This document shows, piece by piece, positions 1 to 12,740 of a DNA stretch of 64,000 nucleotides (positions within the stretch are counted from its first letter, which is position 1; the number at the start of each line of letters is the position of its first letter). Made by a program: the position numbers and the translations under genes. The notes beneath the pieces are model-generated. The model made no database searches and was not told the DNA's origin. It worked only from the letters and a program-made list of their open reading frames with translations. This DNA comes from Collybia mongolica (lineage: Eukaryota > Basidiomycota > Agaricomycetes > Agaricales > Clitocybaceae): contig JAAXNY010000001.1 in NCBI GenBank assembly GCA_013420905.1, positions 4,030,001-4,094,000 of the forward strand, written 5' to 3'.

Positions 1-1054
1 TGCGGCGCGCCCTATCAATGAGCTTTCCGTTCGTAGCTTTGACATCAACCATCTGAGAAAAATTATTTCGAGGGCCGAAGAACAGAGTTATCAGCGCATA
101 CCAAGTTGCCGTGGGTTTTTCCGATGCGAATCATCACCCCCGTGGAGATCATGTTAAGTATCTATGGGATTATCATTACAAAGGTACTCCAGTGAACCAA
201 GAGGGAATAGTTACCATTTTCGTTGCAGTACCAGCTTTCATCCTCGTGCTTCCAGTGACAACCTCGGGGCCAACAAGGCATTCGATCAAACATTCGCATC
301 TGCCTCTCATGCCACTTGGATTTACGCAAGAGATTCCTACAGTCAACATCCCCAAGGATTGACGGCAATGTGAGAGACCGGCGAGAACATAAGGAGTACG
401 TCCGGATGCAGCGATTCCAATCAATGTATCAAGATCATTGAGAGGAGGTTCCAGCTTTTGGAGATCGCTAATGGGAAGTGATTCGGAGTCTTCGGCACCT
501 TCGGACGCGTAGCGAATCGCAGAGTCGCCTCCAGCCATAAGACTGAATAATCAACAAACCCAAACTATCATCAGAGGAGAGATGACCCACGCAATAAATA
601 GAGTGTAAGGTGCAGAGAAGGTTGGTGGTCTTAATACCATATAGTAAGATTGTGAAGTCTCGTTGGGGTGAAAACGCCTTACATTTCAGATGCATCCAAA
701 ACACCCAGCCTGGTCAGAACGTAAAGTTGAGGCCTTAACAGTCGTGATTGTTATCCAACGAACCTTCCACTTGTCCCTGCTCCAATATACAACACCCTTC
801 CACCCTTCCGAAGCCTATCCGCGATAAGATCGATCGATCGTGCGATTTCTGGCAAGCAGATTCGAACTGCTATGGCTACTTCAGAGTCAGCATCGTTCAT
901 GATACCTATCCATGGTATAAGTAGGATAATCAATAATATAGGGGCAATACGTGCGACACATCTCCAATGTCGTCACAACATCGATGCGTGTGGATTCAAT
1001 ATTGCGTAACTCTGTTTGCAGCGACCCAGTCGCAGTAGATATCTGGGAAGACAT
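1..1054 (-). CDS. MurQ-like N-acetylmuramic acid 6-phosphate etherase / GCKR-type SIS protein, 3' end cut off
   Basis: This is a SIS-domain protein of the MurQ family. Bacterial MurQ removes D-lactate from N-acetylmuramic acid 6-phosphate, and the animal relative is the glucokinase regulator, so the fungal role is open. Exons read on the minus strand join into IGAGTSGR/LGVLDASE (intron 710-763), PPTFSAPY, MAGGDSAIRY, EGAEDSE, GIAASGRTPYVLAG, GPEVVTGSTRMKAGTA, STGVMIRIGKTHGNL and MVDVKATNGKLIDRARR. The two glutamates matching the catalytic pair of E. coli MurQ (in DASE and EGAED) are both present, which suggests an active lyase. The protein runs off the left edge, losing the last 50-60 residues. 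I took the ATG at 1054 because the family N-terminus (ELRNIESTRIDVVTTLEM) follows soon after; an upstream in-frame ATG near 1171 is possible. The first intron junction, near 910-960, is not resolved. Confidence 0.88.
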
Positions 1055-2083
1055 TGCTGAGGGGCGGAGGATCAACAAAAGAAATTGCCACTTACTTTTC
1101 CATCTGGAGCCGCCGCCTCTGTAGTGTGCAGCACTGGCACATGGGCTCGAGCACATGAGTGTCAACCACAAGCGGACTAACAGTTTTATTAATAGATTTT
1201 TTCAATTCAGTGACCCCCCCCCCGGGAAATTTTCCGCCTGACCCAAGGAAGGTTCTATTAGAGTGTCACTAGCATAATTGTTGTTGATTCCTACTAATAA
1301 TGAAGTCGATGGCTGAAGCAGAAGGGCTGGGGCCCTTGTAACAAGGCGGCCTGCTCTAAGTTTGCCTCGAAAGATCGCTAAGTTCGTATTTTGGTTGATC
1401 ATAACAATAATAATAATATTGCTGAGTTTGAAAAGAAAATGCTCCGGGGTCACCGATCACTTGCCAGTGCACCGGCACCTTCAGTCAAGGCGCTTAGTCG
1501 ATTCAAACTTTCAACACACTCAAGATCAACTTGTTTGCGTCCAAATCAGCTAATATGGGTTGCGTTTTTATCTCGAAATTTCTGTTGATTTCTTTGACTA
1601 AACTATGACATCCATTCCACTGCACTGAGACTGGTCACTGATGTTCCACGGTGGGTACTGGGTGGCCAGTGGCCACATCGCGAAAGTCATGAACGTCCAT
1701 GGCCAATGAGTGTAACTTCCTCTGAGGTCTTCCCTGCCGCTTCAGCACATGAAACTAGCCGATTGAGACATAGGATAAATTGTTAGGCGTTCTTAAATAT
1801 TGTACCAGCACTCTCGGTGTGCACCTTACGTTGATACTTAAAACATAAAGCCTGCTTCTGTAATTCGGAAGCACATCGAGTCCGTGTAAACGCATGGAAA
1901 AATGTCGTCATATCAGCCAACGCATAAATATGCCGGCACGGCCAGCCGCGTGTCAAGCACACCACGTTGTATCAAATATCCGCGATGACCACAGATTTTG
2001 TGACAGTTGGCATATTAAAATGGCCATCAAGTTTCTGTCATACAACGCTGTTAATTAGGGCCACTGATAAGTTTCTGGAGAAT
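1055..2083. other. intergenic, no gene recognised
   Basis: Only short ORFs without recognisable motifs. There is a run of C near 1209-1220 and a short AAT run near 1404-1418. It presumably holds the 5' region of the MurQ-like gene. Confidence 0.6.
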
Positions 2084-3856
2084 CTAACGTACCTGTACGT
2101 CGGACAGATCATATTCCCCAGGGTATCCTTCTTTGTTCCGATTTCTTGTCATGTGTGAGTTGTGTGTGGCAGTGGCGAAGTTGGAAGTTATGACAGGGTG
2201 TGAGATCATTTGATTCTGTAACTGTATACGACCATTCAACCTTTCAAAGTTGATCAGGCTTGTTTCAGATATCTCTGGAAACCAAAAACACGCACATGGC
2301 AACTAGAAATGGTTAACGTCAGTTGATGACCTTATGAGCCATTGACGGAGCCCGAACTCACAGAATGTATTGGCGTAAAGTTTGGTGACGTTGATATGGA
2401 AAGCCATCCTACAGACGATTATATTGTACCTCCAAGATATGAACCAAGGGGGACTTACCAGTACAGATTGTTGGGCGCGACGTAGAATGTAATCAGTAGA
2501 GCTGTTTGAATAGTAGTGACAAGTGCGCCTCGATGAAGAACGAACTGCATCAATTTATTGAGGCGGGTATTCGTTCTGTAGTGGAGTCACTTTCAAGTGG
2601 GTGTTCTGAACTGTCATACGAACTCAGTGATCCCTGCCTTCGCAGAGCTTAAGAATATGCACATCGCGATCGTAGCCAAGATATCTGTGAGAGCTCCGAA
2701 ACCTTTAGCCATTCCGAAGAAGATCTATGCGTACCGGGGGATTGAGGTGGTAAATTGGTACAGCAATATAAGTTACGTACAGCGAAAATTCGGTTCCTGT
2801 TGGCGAGAACCCCGTGGTGGAATACATACATTGAAGCGACGCAAGCTACAATAATCGGTAAGGATAATAACAAAGCAGTTTTCAGGAGACGCACCAATAC
2901 CACCCACTTTCGAGTAGAACAGATTGGTTAGTCTGTATTCAACTTATAGGAGGATGGTGAATACCGAAAGCCAAGATTGCACATAAGGACTTCGAAAGAA
3001 ATCTCAGGATAAATGTGCTAAGGATGCTAAAAAAAAAGGCTCACAATAGATCCTATCACAAGCCATCGGCCCCTTCGGAGTCGCTTGACTATCGAGGATC
3101 GTCTCATATCAAGCAATATTTCTTCAGTTGACGATGGGTCTCACCTGAATACAACTGGTGGACAAAATAACACTGCGAACTAAACACAATGAGGCATCTT
3201 CGACAAGTAATTTAGGAGCCGTACACACTTAAATGTTATCATCGTTGACAGGAGACATTCAGCAGAGATTTCGCTGTGCACATTGACGAGATTAACGTGC
3301 CAAGTTAGGATGAGCATCTTCACTCACGGAGTCACAGAGTCCAGTGGCAGCAATGATCCGAAGTGGGGTATCTATGGGGTAGAATGTTGGATGAGTCTTG
3401 GAGAAAAGTGGATCAAATATTAATGCACGCTCACTAAGTAGTAGTAGACCGATTGAGCCATAAGAATTGAGGAGCAAAGGTCTAAAACTCTATGAAAGTT
3501 TGAGCCTTTATCGTTTATTTACAACACGTCGAGTCGACATACATCATAGACATCGCCTACCATGATGTGAATCAGAGTGAAATATATTAAAGCCGCAAGT
3601 AACCTATACCGTAAGGCGTACGAGGCTGCTATCTTTCTTGGCGGGGAAATACATATATGCTTGAACTATTGTGATTCCACCGAGACTATTAGATGATGAG
3701 CCATTTGCAACGGTCTGTTGGACGCAGTACGAACAATAAAGAAACAACAAATCCTGTGTATAGCATTATGGTTAGATTCATTCCGGCCCTTGAGACCTCG
3801 ATGAGCTTACCCCAATATATCGGTGCAAAGATTTCAGAAATATCAATTTCAGCCAT
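2084..3856 (-). CDS. DUF6534-family seven-helix membrane protein
   Basis: This is a multi-exon membrane protein of the DUF6534 type, common and often multicopy in Agaricomycetes and of unknown function. Minus-strand pieces in order: start MAEIDISEIFAPIYWG (ATG at 3856); a first helix with SLFLGGITIVQAYMYFP, typical of the family; LCSSILMAQSVYYYLVS (about 3430-3480); then GFGALTDILATIAMCIFL, LNKLMQFVLHRGALVTTIQ and LITFYVAPNNLYW with AFHINVTKLYANTF (2360-2720), which is the family's conserved last helices. The soluble tail ends in TRNRNKEGYPGEYDLSDVQV with the stop at 2084. All key blocks are present and no clear disabling lesion was seen, but several introns between 2720 and 3430 are not resolved. 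A related gene lies at 26250-27755. Confidence 0.75.
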
Positions 3857-6544
3857 CGTGGCTATGGTGTGCAGAATTCCTGTCGGCACTGAGAGCAGAA
3901 GGCAAAGAGGCTGGGCAGGGAGCAACAACAGACGGGATACGAGACAGCCCCAGTCTGTTCATAGTTGAGGGATAAATAAGAAACTTAGTGCTAATCTTAG
4001 TAACAGCCTTCAATTGAGAGTCCATTAACTCCATACACCCGGCCTTAATGTTCTTAGGAACATCCTTACGGAGAAACGAGGATGTCGAGGTTGGTTAGTG
4101 ACAATCTATCAATACCGTGGCTGGGCCCTGAAGGAACTTTAATTTGTTGGTCATGTGATTTGCACAAAACTTTGTGGGTGGACTCCAAGACTTGTTGAGG
4201 TAGTTTATTCTAACTTTGATACGATACGGAAGCCTAGCTTGATCATGGTACGTATGGGAGTGATGGAAATAGAGCCTTACATTGAAAAGGCTGACTTGAA
4301 AAGCTGACGGTGAACCGCTGGCGTCAGTGATGCGACGAACGACATTGTGTGATGGTTTGGGGTGGTAGAGTGGTAGATCAATCTGATTGGTTCATGTAAG
4401 TTCACAGGCTTTGGGCAACGGTTGGATTAGATTATCTATGAGAGGTGGTGGTACAAATTCAGCCACCAGGCAATTTGGCCTCGCCTGCGTGAGCAATCCT
4501 CTACATTCTTCACCTTCGAGCTGAACGGTCTCGCCACTCAATCGTTCAACATAACCAAAAAGATATTCTTTGGAGATAAAACCTAGCCAAATAACTACGA
4601 CAGGAAGTACTTAGTCTTCGTGGTACCCATTATGTCAGGCACACAGCATGCATGAGCCAACCATCACCGATCCCCTGCGATCGTTCACGAAAGGAGGCAC
4701 ACATTGGTAAATAAGCTTTCAATGGTGTGTTAATATAGGAACTCCGCGGCGAGCATTCCATTATACTGGTAAATGGTACTCACACGTTGCCTTATTGGGA
4801 ATAGCGATGTGCGGCCAGGCAAACACATTATTAGTTGGGAACAGTGAAAAGACGCCCGCTCTGATCCTTGTTGATCAATGAACAAATCAAGCCAACATTG
4901 AATGTGTACCGTCAGGTGGACTTCTATGTTGCCCTAGGTCGCCATGGTGTAGGGTAGGACAAGGCAATGACTGGACACTGACATAAAACTGAAGAAAGAT
5001 ACATACCTGAATTCTCGAAAGCGCACCGACAGTACGTGAGAATGATAACATATCCCTCCGCTTTTTACCAAATGAAGATACGTGGATAACGTATTCTCAA
5101 GATTAATTCCATTCGAGAAGTGTCGCGATGCGTGGAAGCACATCTAAGTTAGGAGTCTCCTTTTCCATGGAGTTAACTATCGGTTTTTACCTCCATCTCT
5201 CAGAAATCCCCTACTTGAACAGCATCTTCGGTGGATTTGAAATAGCACACTTGAATACGATTTAAGTGATACGTGTATTCGCACATTTCTTGATGCCAAG
5301 CTCTTACAGCGGGGCAAACGTTCATCCGTTGTGTGATATATGCTACAGCTTTGATACTGCCACCGTAATGAGCCTATTGCCTCTGTGGATATAAGCGTGA
5401 GACGTATTGGGCGTGAAGGCAAAGGCCATGAGAATCACGTACCATATATAGCCTGGTTACTCCGCCCATGGAATGGCCATCTTAGTCGCGATGACAGATT
5501 TCCAGCATTGTCTGAAATGAGTGAGTGATTAATATCTTTACCGTTCACGTTTATTTTTAGCACCCGTTATAGTACCTGTTGACAATTTAGTCCACTTAAG
5601 CGAAAACAGAGTTACACAGCGCCGTGAAGAAGTACACAACCTATTCGAGATGATTGCAGGATTGACCCTGTAACATAAAGAAAGTTATGTCATTGCGGGG
5701 TATGACCCTCCGCATACTGACCCAAACTAGCTGAAGCCCCGGTGATGATGGGTGAGGTACTGATAGTGGGGACAGACTACTTCTTTAATTAGAGAAACCT
5801 TCGGCGTCCAAGTCGCCTGAAGATATTTGGTCAAAACCTGTTGCAAAGAACTTGAGCCACTGTCAAGAACACAGGCCCCATAGGTGAACTAGCTGTCAGT
5901 CGTCGATCATACACAGGTTGATCACTAGAACACGCGCACGACGAAACTTTCCACATATGCTTAGCATAATAGCTGGGCTTCAAGACACGATAACAAAGAG
6001 AACCACGTCTGATATGGCTTTGGGGCGGGTAAGCTATAGAGAGCCTGGAAATTGCCTTTCAGCTAACCTGGATACCGTGGCCGCCGCCGCAAGGGTATTA
6101 TGGCATGAGTGTCTGAAGGATTGTTGTAGAAGATGAATGCCTTCGAGGTACCTCAATACCATGCTCTCCGACATTGATTTTGTCGGAACTTGAGTCATCT
6201 AAATTATCCCCTCGAGGCTTCACGACGAACTCACACTCCTAGAGCATCGCGCTGCCAATGGGTCAGAGCTAAGCTAAAGACGTTGTTGTCCAGTGTGGGC
6301 ACTTCCTTGGTCTATGTCTGTCTATGTTTATAGTCGTGGAACGGAGGCAGGAGTTAATTATGGCCGACCACTAGTTGTGGGTACATAAATGAGAGGGATG
6401 TTGAAAAAAAAAAAAGGAGACCAAGTTGGAGAGTCCATAAGGGGTAAGATGACGATGTCTTGTGACTGGACACCCTAAGCCGGCCCCTGCAGCATTGTTG
6501 CAAGTTTGCTTTCTTCGTTTAAACCACAACCATCGTTATATTCG
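3857..6544. other. gene-poor stretch, nothing recognised
   Basis: About 2.7 kb with only short ORFs. On the minus strand, 5180-5420 and 4940-5150 hold fragments with some coding look (for example FGKKRRDMLSFSRTVGAL after a frame change near 5090) that I cannot assign. They may be exons of an unrecognised or decayed gene. A 12-A run near 6404-6415 precedes the Rab gene. Confidence 0.5.
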
Positions 6545-7521
6545 ATGGCACCGACTTCTAAATCTACAACTACGCCCATAAACTGCAAGCTTTTACTCAT
6601 TGGGAACTCCTCAGTTGGCAAGAGTAGTCTCCTCCTACGGTTCTCGGACGAACAGTGGCTTCCAGAAGATGAAAGCAGCGCAACGATTGGGGTGGATTTT
6701 CGCGTATGTTTGACGTTTCTTTCCTTCGATTGTACGAGCTTTAGCACGTATATTTGTTCTCCCTTGGGGGGTGAAGTACATACATAAAAGTCACCGAATA
6801 GATATTGACGATGCGGCTTGCCCTTCATACAGGTCCATAAGATGGAAGTAGGGGGGAAGAAAGTCAAACTGAGTATTTGGGTACGTCTCTGATTCTCAAA
6901 ACTCCCCATTAAATCTGACAATCCCATAGGACACAGCAGGCCAGGAACGGTTCCGCACCATCACGTCATCATATTATAGAGGTGCACAGGGTATCATTCT
7001 TGGTGAGTGTAAGGCACCCTTGTCTGGGTTTTTGTTCCTTACAATAGTGTGATTGGTCTAGTGTACGATGTTTCCAACCGGGAATCTTTTGATGCCCTTC
7101 CGCGGTGGTACAGCGAACTCGAGACTTATGTTTCCAGCTCCGTCGTTAAAATCCTTGTTGGGAATAAAGTTGATAAGGCATATAACCACCTTGTACTTCC
7201 AGTGCATCCTGTCTAAACTCAATGCTGCAGGAGTTCTCCCGCCAAGTATCCACTGGAGAAGGTCAACAGTTTGCTAAACGCATGAACTCACTATTCATCG
7301 AAGCCTCGGCTAAGACCGCTATCGGCGTTAATGAAGCATTCCAAGAGGTCGTTGAGCAGATTTTAGACACGCCGGAATTGTGGGATGGTGCTTCAGGCAG
7401 ATCGGGTGGCGGACAGGGGACAAGTGGTGGAAGGGGTGGTATGCCTGGGGGGGTTCAAGTCGTTGGCTTGAGTGATGCACAGAACCAAGGACAGGGACAA
7501 GAAAGTGGATGTGCGTGTTGA
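6545..7521 (+). CDS. Rab18-type small GTPase (Rab/Ypt)
   Basis: Ras-superfamily GTPase that would act in membrane traffic at the ER and lipid droplets if it follows Rab18. Five exons (6545-6703, 6833-6880, 6930-7002, 7062-7177, 7231-7521) give 228 residues with no stop. G1 is GNSSVGKSS, the switch region has ATIGVDFR, G3 is DTAGQERF, G4 is GNKVDK and G5 is [20 protein letters not shown] follows the pattern of Rab18. The tail is lengthened by a Gly/Gln-rich stretch and ends in CAC, a CXC signal for double geranylgeranylation. Intron 4 begins with GC instead of GT. The ATG at 6545 was preferred to an in-frame ATG at 6506 because it places the usual short N-terminus before G1. The subfamily assignment comes from motif resemblance only. 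Confidence 0.92.
7178..7230 (+). other. GC-AG intron in the Rab18-type gene
   Basis: The exon ends GTTGATAAG and the intron opens GCATAT, closing CTGCAG before GAGTTCTCCC. Reading through gives a stop, while splicing here restores the family sequence NKVDK/EFSRQVS exactly. No GT in the neighbourhood gives the same join. Confidence 0.85.
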
Positions 7522-8023
7522 TTCTAGAGTTTACATTTTCCGGGATATGTTATTGGGGGTGGGGTGGGGTGGGGGCAGAGGCATGATGTTGCTGATAACG
7601 ACCATGACGTTCCTTTTATGTATGGAAATAATTATAATGGGGGATTTTGGGTTACCCAAACGTATGCAGCGGTATGTTTTTCACCTTGTCAACTTGACCA
7701 TTCACGTTGATTACATTCCAACGTAGATGATACCATACTTTATTTATTGCAATAATCCACCCAATATCATATTTACATAACCAACATTTCGGCCTATGGA
7801 AGATGCACAGTTGGGACACCCCAAAGCTGTTTTCTGCACTCTTCAACTCATCCTACTGGATCCATTACTGGTAGCGTCTATCAGATTCGAAAGTTTGGTC
7901 CGTGGGCAACTTTATGAACCCTTGTGCTTGACACGTTCGACAGTTCAGGTCAGTAGCCACACCAAGCCCTTAATTTCCACAAACAAGTCTTATATCCTTT
8001 ACTTACTCACCCATTATTAAAAA
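7522..8023. other. intergenic (3' side of the Rab gene)
   Basis: Holds a G-rich stretch around 7555-7575 and AT-rich sequence to about 8020. No gene recognised. Confidence 0.6.
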
Positions 8024-8492
8024 ATGAACCCAATAACTTCGATACTCAAACCAGACAAGATTGCGAATTGTCGCCAGGCCGAATCACGAAATAAAGCGTT
8101 CAACGACCTACTCTTTCTTTCCTGGCTTAGATCCTTTTAGGGATACCTTGACCCTATCGGCTTGGACGTTGGTCGGTGTGTTGACAGGTATCTCCCAAGC
8201 ATGGACTCAATTTCTCGCCATGACTCTTCGCCGTACTGGTTCATCATACCCTTGCCTATTGCACTCGCTCGTGGGTGCCGACGTCCTTCCATGGTCGGCC
8301 TTGGAGGTTGTCTATGAATATCGTGCTGATTATGCAGATTCTTGTCAACTACCAACTAGAGAAATATTCAAGAGAGATGAAGAGCATAGAAAATACGATG
8401 ATGGTGTTTGGGGTTTCGTCATGGCTGTATCAATCGAAGTGCCAACAGGAGACAACAGTCCACCTCGCGATGCATTGGGTGAGGCTGTGTGA
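8024..8492 (+). pseudogene. decayed copy of the MYND-finger gene at 23460-24598
   Basis: The start MNPITSILKPDKIANC-RQAES matches MPPIPKPDKTRCVKCGQAES of the gene at 24598 but has lost the CxxC pairs and runs into a stop near 8138. Further on, in another frame, LSAWTLVGVLTGISQAW, FLAMTLRRTGSSYP and ADVLPWSALEVVYEYRADYAD correspond to SAWNLLELTRDISRA, FLVLTLRRTESSSP and AEVIPWSVMDEVYANHGYLAD of the other copy. The matching stretch ends near GDNSPPRDALG at a GT, where the other copy has a splice donor. The central segment (about 400 bases in the other copy) is missing. A weak match to its last exon (ALKGGVFSAI) may lie near 8693-8725. Loss of zinc ligands, frame and middle segment argue for a pseudogene; a diverged gene with different exons remains possible. 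Confidence 0.7.
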
Positions 8493-8892
8493 TGTTCGAC
8501 GCGACAGGCAGGTCATGTTGATATGTCTTTCCGACCCGTAGGTGGTTATTCACGGAACATAAGAGTAGTCTCTCGATGTGTGGTTTGAATAGTCCAAAAG
8601 TAGACTTATCATTTACCATATATTAATCGATACTTCAATGGCCTCCCCTTTCAAAAGACTGGTGTTGGATTAGTGGGTTAAGTCTCTGCTAATGCCTTGA
8701 AGGGAGGTGTATTTTCGGCGATATCCGAGAAATATACCCCAAAGAACGACTGTACGTTCTCAGGTAAGGTACTTATGTGGCCAATGTTAATCTAGGGCCG
8801 GATTCGACAAGCAGATACGATGTCTGAAACTACCAATTCTCTCACCATATACATATGATTTGTTTCTTGCGCCTCGACTCAGACCGAGGACT
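8493..8892. other. intergenic, possible last exon remnant of the pseudogene
   Basis: No clear gene. A short reading near 8693-8725 (ALKGGVFSAI) faintly resembles the last exon of the MYND gene. Confidence 0.45.
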
Positions 8893-10464
8893 TCAATAAT
8901 CGAATATTGTACTATTTGCATTACATAAAACCATGTCGATAAAGTATGATGTATGTGTGAAGATCTCGTGGAGGAACATCGATCGCCAGTCACCACCGCC
9001 GATCATTTGAGCGCGGTACATTTTGTAGATTACGACCAGAACCCGCCTCGACCCTCTGTATGTCATTTCCATGCCTATGTGTACCTGAGTCAAAAATGTA
9101 CGCACGAAGCAATATCTACGTACCGATAAATTCCCGAAGTCATGGCTTCCCGCAGAATCCTTGAGAATAATGCTCATTCCTTCCTCTGAGAGTCGTCTGA
9201 ACGTGGCTAGCACTTCCTCACACGGAGGATTGACACCCTCAATGTTGATTAAAACTGTATCAAGCTGGGTGGTCGGAGAACTGGATGTACCCAGTGTGCA
9301 TTTCCACCGGGAATACAGCATACGTGCTATTTCAGCCCAGTTTCTGTCGGGGTGCACTCGTTCCAGTAAAAGGCTATGGAGGTTAAGCAGAATTCTGGTG
9401 TGATCTAAGTCAAGGACATGGTGAATATCCTTGTCATGAAGCGATGAGAGGTCATCAACAAAGTGGCGTAGTTTGGGGGTGGATTGGAGGAGCTCTAGAA
9501 GTACGTTCACGGTTGTGTCGACTCCGGAGAGGCGAAGACTGACCAAGGAATTGCAGCGGGACAAAAACGGAACGAGCTCCTGTTGAGAGGCCAGTGGCAC
9601 CCCAAGAAGGTTTAGCGCAAAATTGCGGAGGATAGGAGTGGCCAAGTGGCCAAAGATATATCCGATTTGCATGTTGAAACCAAAGACCTTGAATGTCTCG
9701 AGTGTCGAAGCTGTTACAGAGGGCAAATCACCTATTTCGCTTGTATCAATGATCCTGACTGTGCATTGCTTCAGGCTGGGGCTATCTCTGATAACCTCCA
9801 GTGCCTGCCTGATACTTGTATGGTCTAGCCATAAATGTGTAATAGTGCCCCTGGGAAGTCCGACATAACTCGGAGGGTACCCTGCCACCCTTACATCCCA
9901 AAGCTTAGGGGAATTGCAAAGAAATTGCAGCGGCTTGTGATGTCCAGTTAGATACATTTCGTGTGGTTTTGAGTTCAGCAAGGCAGCGGCCGTGAGAAGT
10001 GGGAGTTGTCCATGGACGTGCCGGAAAGCCTCTGTCCCAATGATAGGAAAGATAAAGCTGATGGAATACCACTGCTTGGCACAATTGGCAATAGCTTTTA
10101 AGACACCCATCTGCATGGCATATATTTTGGCCTGCTTCGGATCGATGGTACGGTAGTCCACGAATATTGACAGGGGTTGTCCTGCCGTTCGGCCAAGCCA
10201 TTCTTTCAATAGAATAAGCTGTGTTTCGAAGGACTGCCTAGTCGAATGAATTGATACAGAAGTCCAGATTGACGGTGTCGACCACGCAAGATCCCTCCAA
10301 GCACTGCAGATTTTCCCGAGCAAGAGCGGAGACACAGATCCACAATCCCAGTACTTGTCGGGAAAGCAGGTCTTGAAAATCTTCAAAGATATCTCCGGAG
10401 GAATTCGCAACACTGGTGCATTGCTTTCACCAACTCTCCTCAAAGAGATGGTTGGCGCAGACAT
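8893..10464 (-). CDS. F-box protein, basidiomycete LRR-like type
   Basis: A 523-residue ORF. Residues about 18-60 form an F-box of the form LRIPPEISLKIFKTCFP, then LLLGKICSAWRDLAWSTPSIW. This would bind Skp1 in an SCF ubiquitin ligase. The remainder is the irregular leucine-rich array common in Agaricomycete F-box proteins (repeats such as SLKQCTVRII, SLVSLRLSG, LLNLHSLLLERV), which presumably selects a target that cannot be inferred. Near the C-terminus a 39-base segment (about 9091-9129 on the plus strand) has a GTACGT start and CAG end and keeps frame if removed, so it may be a very short intron. Such F-box genes are often numerous; a second one is at 57626. Confidence 0.85.
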   Translation of the reverse strand: MSAPTISLRRVGESNAPVLRIPPEISLKIFKTCFPDKYWDCGSVSPLLLGKICSAWRDLAWSTPSIWTSVSIHSTRQSFETQLILLKEWLGRTAGQPLSIFVDYRTIDPKQAKIYAMQMGVLKAIANCAKQWYSISFIFPIIGTEAFRHVHGQLPLLTAAALLNSKPHEMYLTGHHKPLQFLCNSPKLWDVRVAGYPPSYVGLPRGTITHLWLDHTSIRQALEVIRDSPSLKQCTVRIIDTSEIGDLPSVTASTLETFKVFGFNMQIGYIFGHLATPILRNFALNLLGVPLASQQELVPFLSRCNSLVSLRLSGVDTTVNVLLELLQSTPKLRHFVDDLSSLHDKDIHHVLDLDHTRILLNLHSLLLERVHPDRNWAEIARMLYSRWKCTLGTSSSPTTQLDTVLINIEGVNPPCEEVLATFRRLSEEGMSIILKDSAGSHDFGNLSVRRYCFVRTFLTQVHIGMEMTYRGSRRVLVVIYKMYRAQMIGGGDWRSMFLHEIFTHTSYFIDMVLCNANSTIFDY

Positions 10465-12320
<1,856 letters not shown>

Positions 12321-12740
12321 CGACCCCCCAAAGATAATGGTAGAGGACAGGAAGAGAGTTCGATCACGTGATATAAATTTATTTTCTGAAAATACCCTAT
12401 TCAACCTGCTATACATATACGGTATTGTTACACTGGGAATAAGATATATTGGCTACCCATCGGGCACTTGGAGAAAGATCTGAGTCGTTCTCTGCCTCTG
12501 TATTTCGGGGGGGTAGGTTTGTGGGTAAGTCCTACATTTCCAAGGGGCTTTGGTTGGTCACACAAGAGCAAACAAGACAATTTAAATAAATAGGCGACCA
12601 AGCCGTTTTACCGGTTTATCATGAAGCGCGGGACTGGATGCAAGTAAGAGGTTGACCCCCCCCCATCCCCCATGCGAGACTGTATGAATACCTTCCAAGT
12701 TATATCAAACCTGTTCACATACAACACATAGGTATACTTC
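12321..12740. promoter_or_regulatory. divergent intergenic region
   Basis: Separates the CFIm25 start (-) from the SulP transporter start (+), so it should carry both promoters. It includes a CACGTGAT E-box-like site near 12366 and a C run near 12656-12663. No gene seen. Confidence 0.5.

Noticed and set aside
6475..6927. 150-codon minus-strand ORF opposite Rab18 exons 1-2
   Set aside because: Antisense shadow of a well-supported GTPase gene and its introns.
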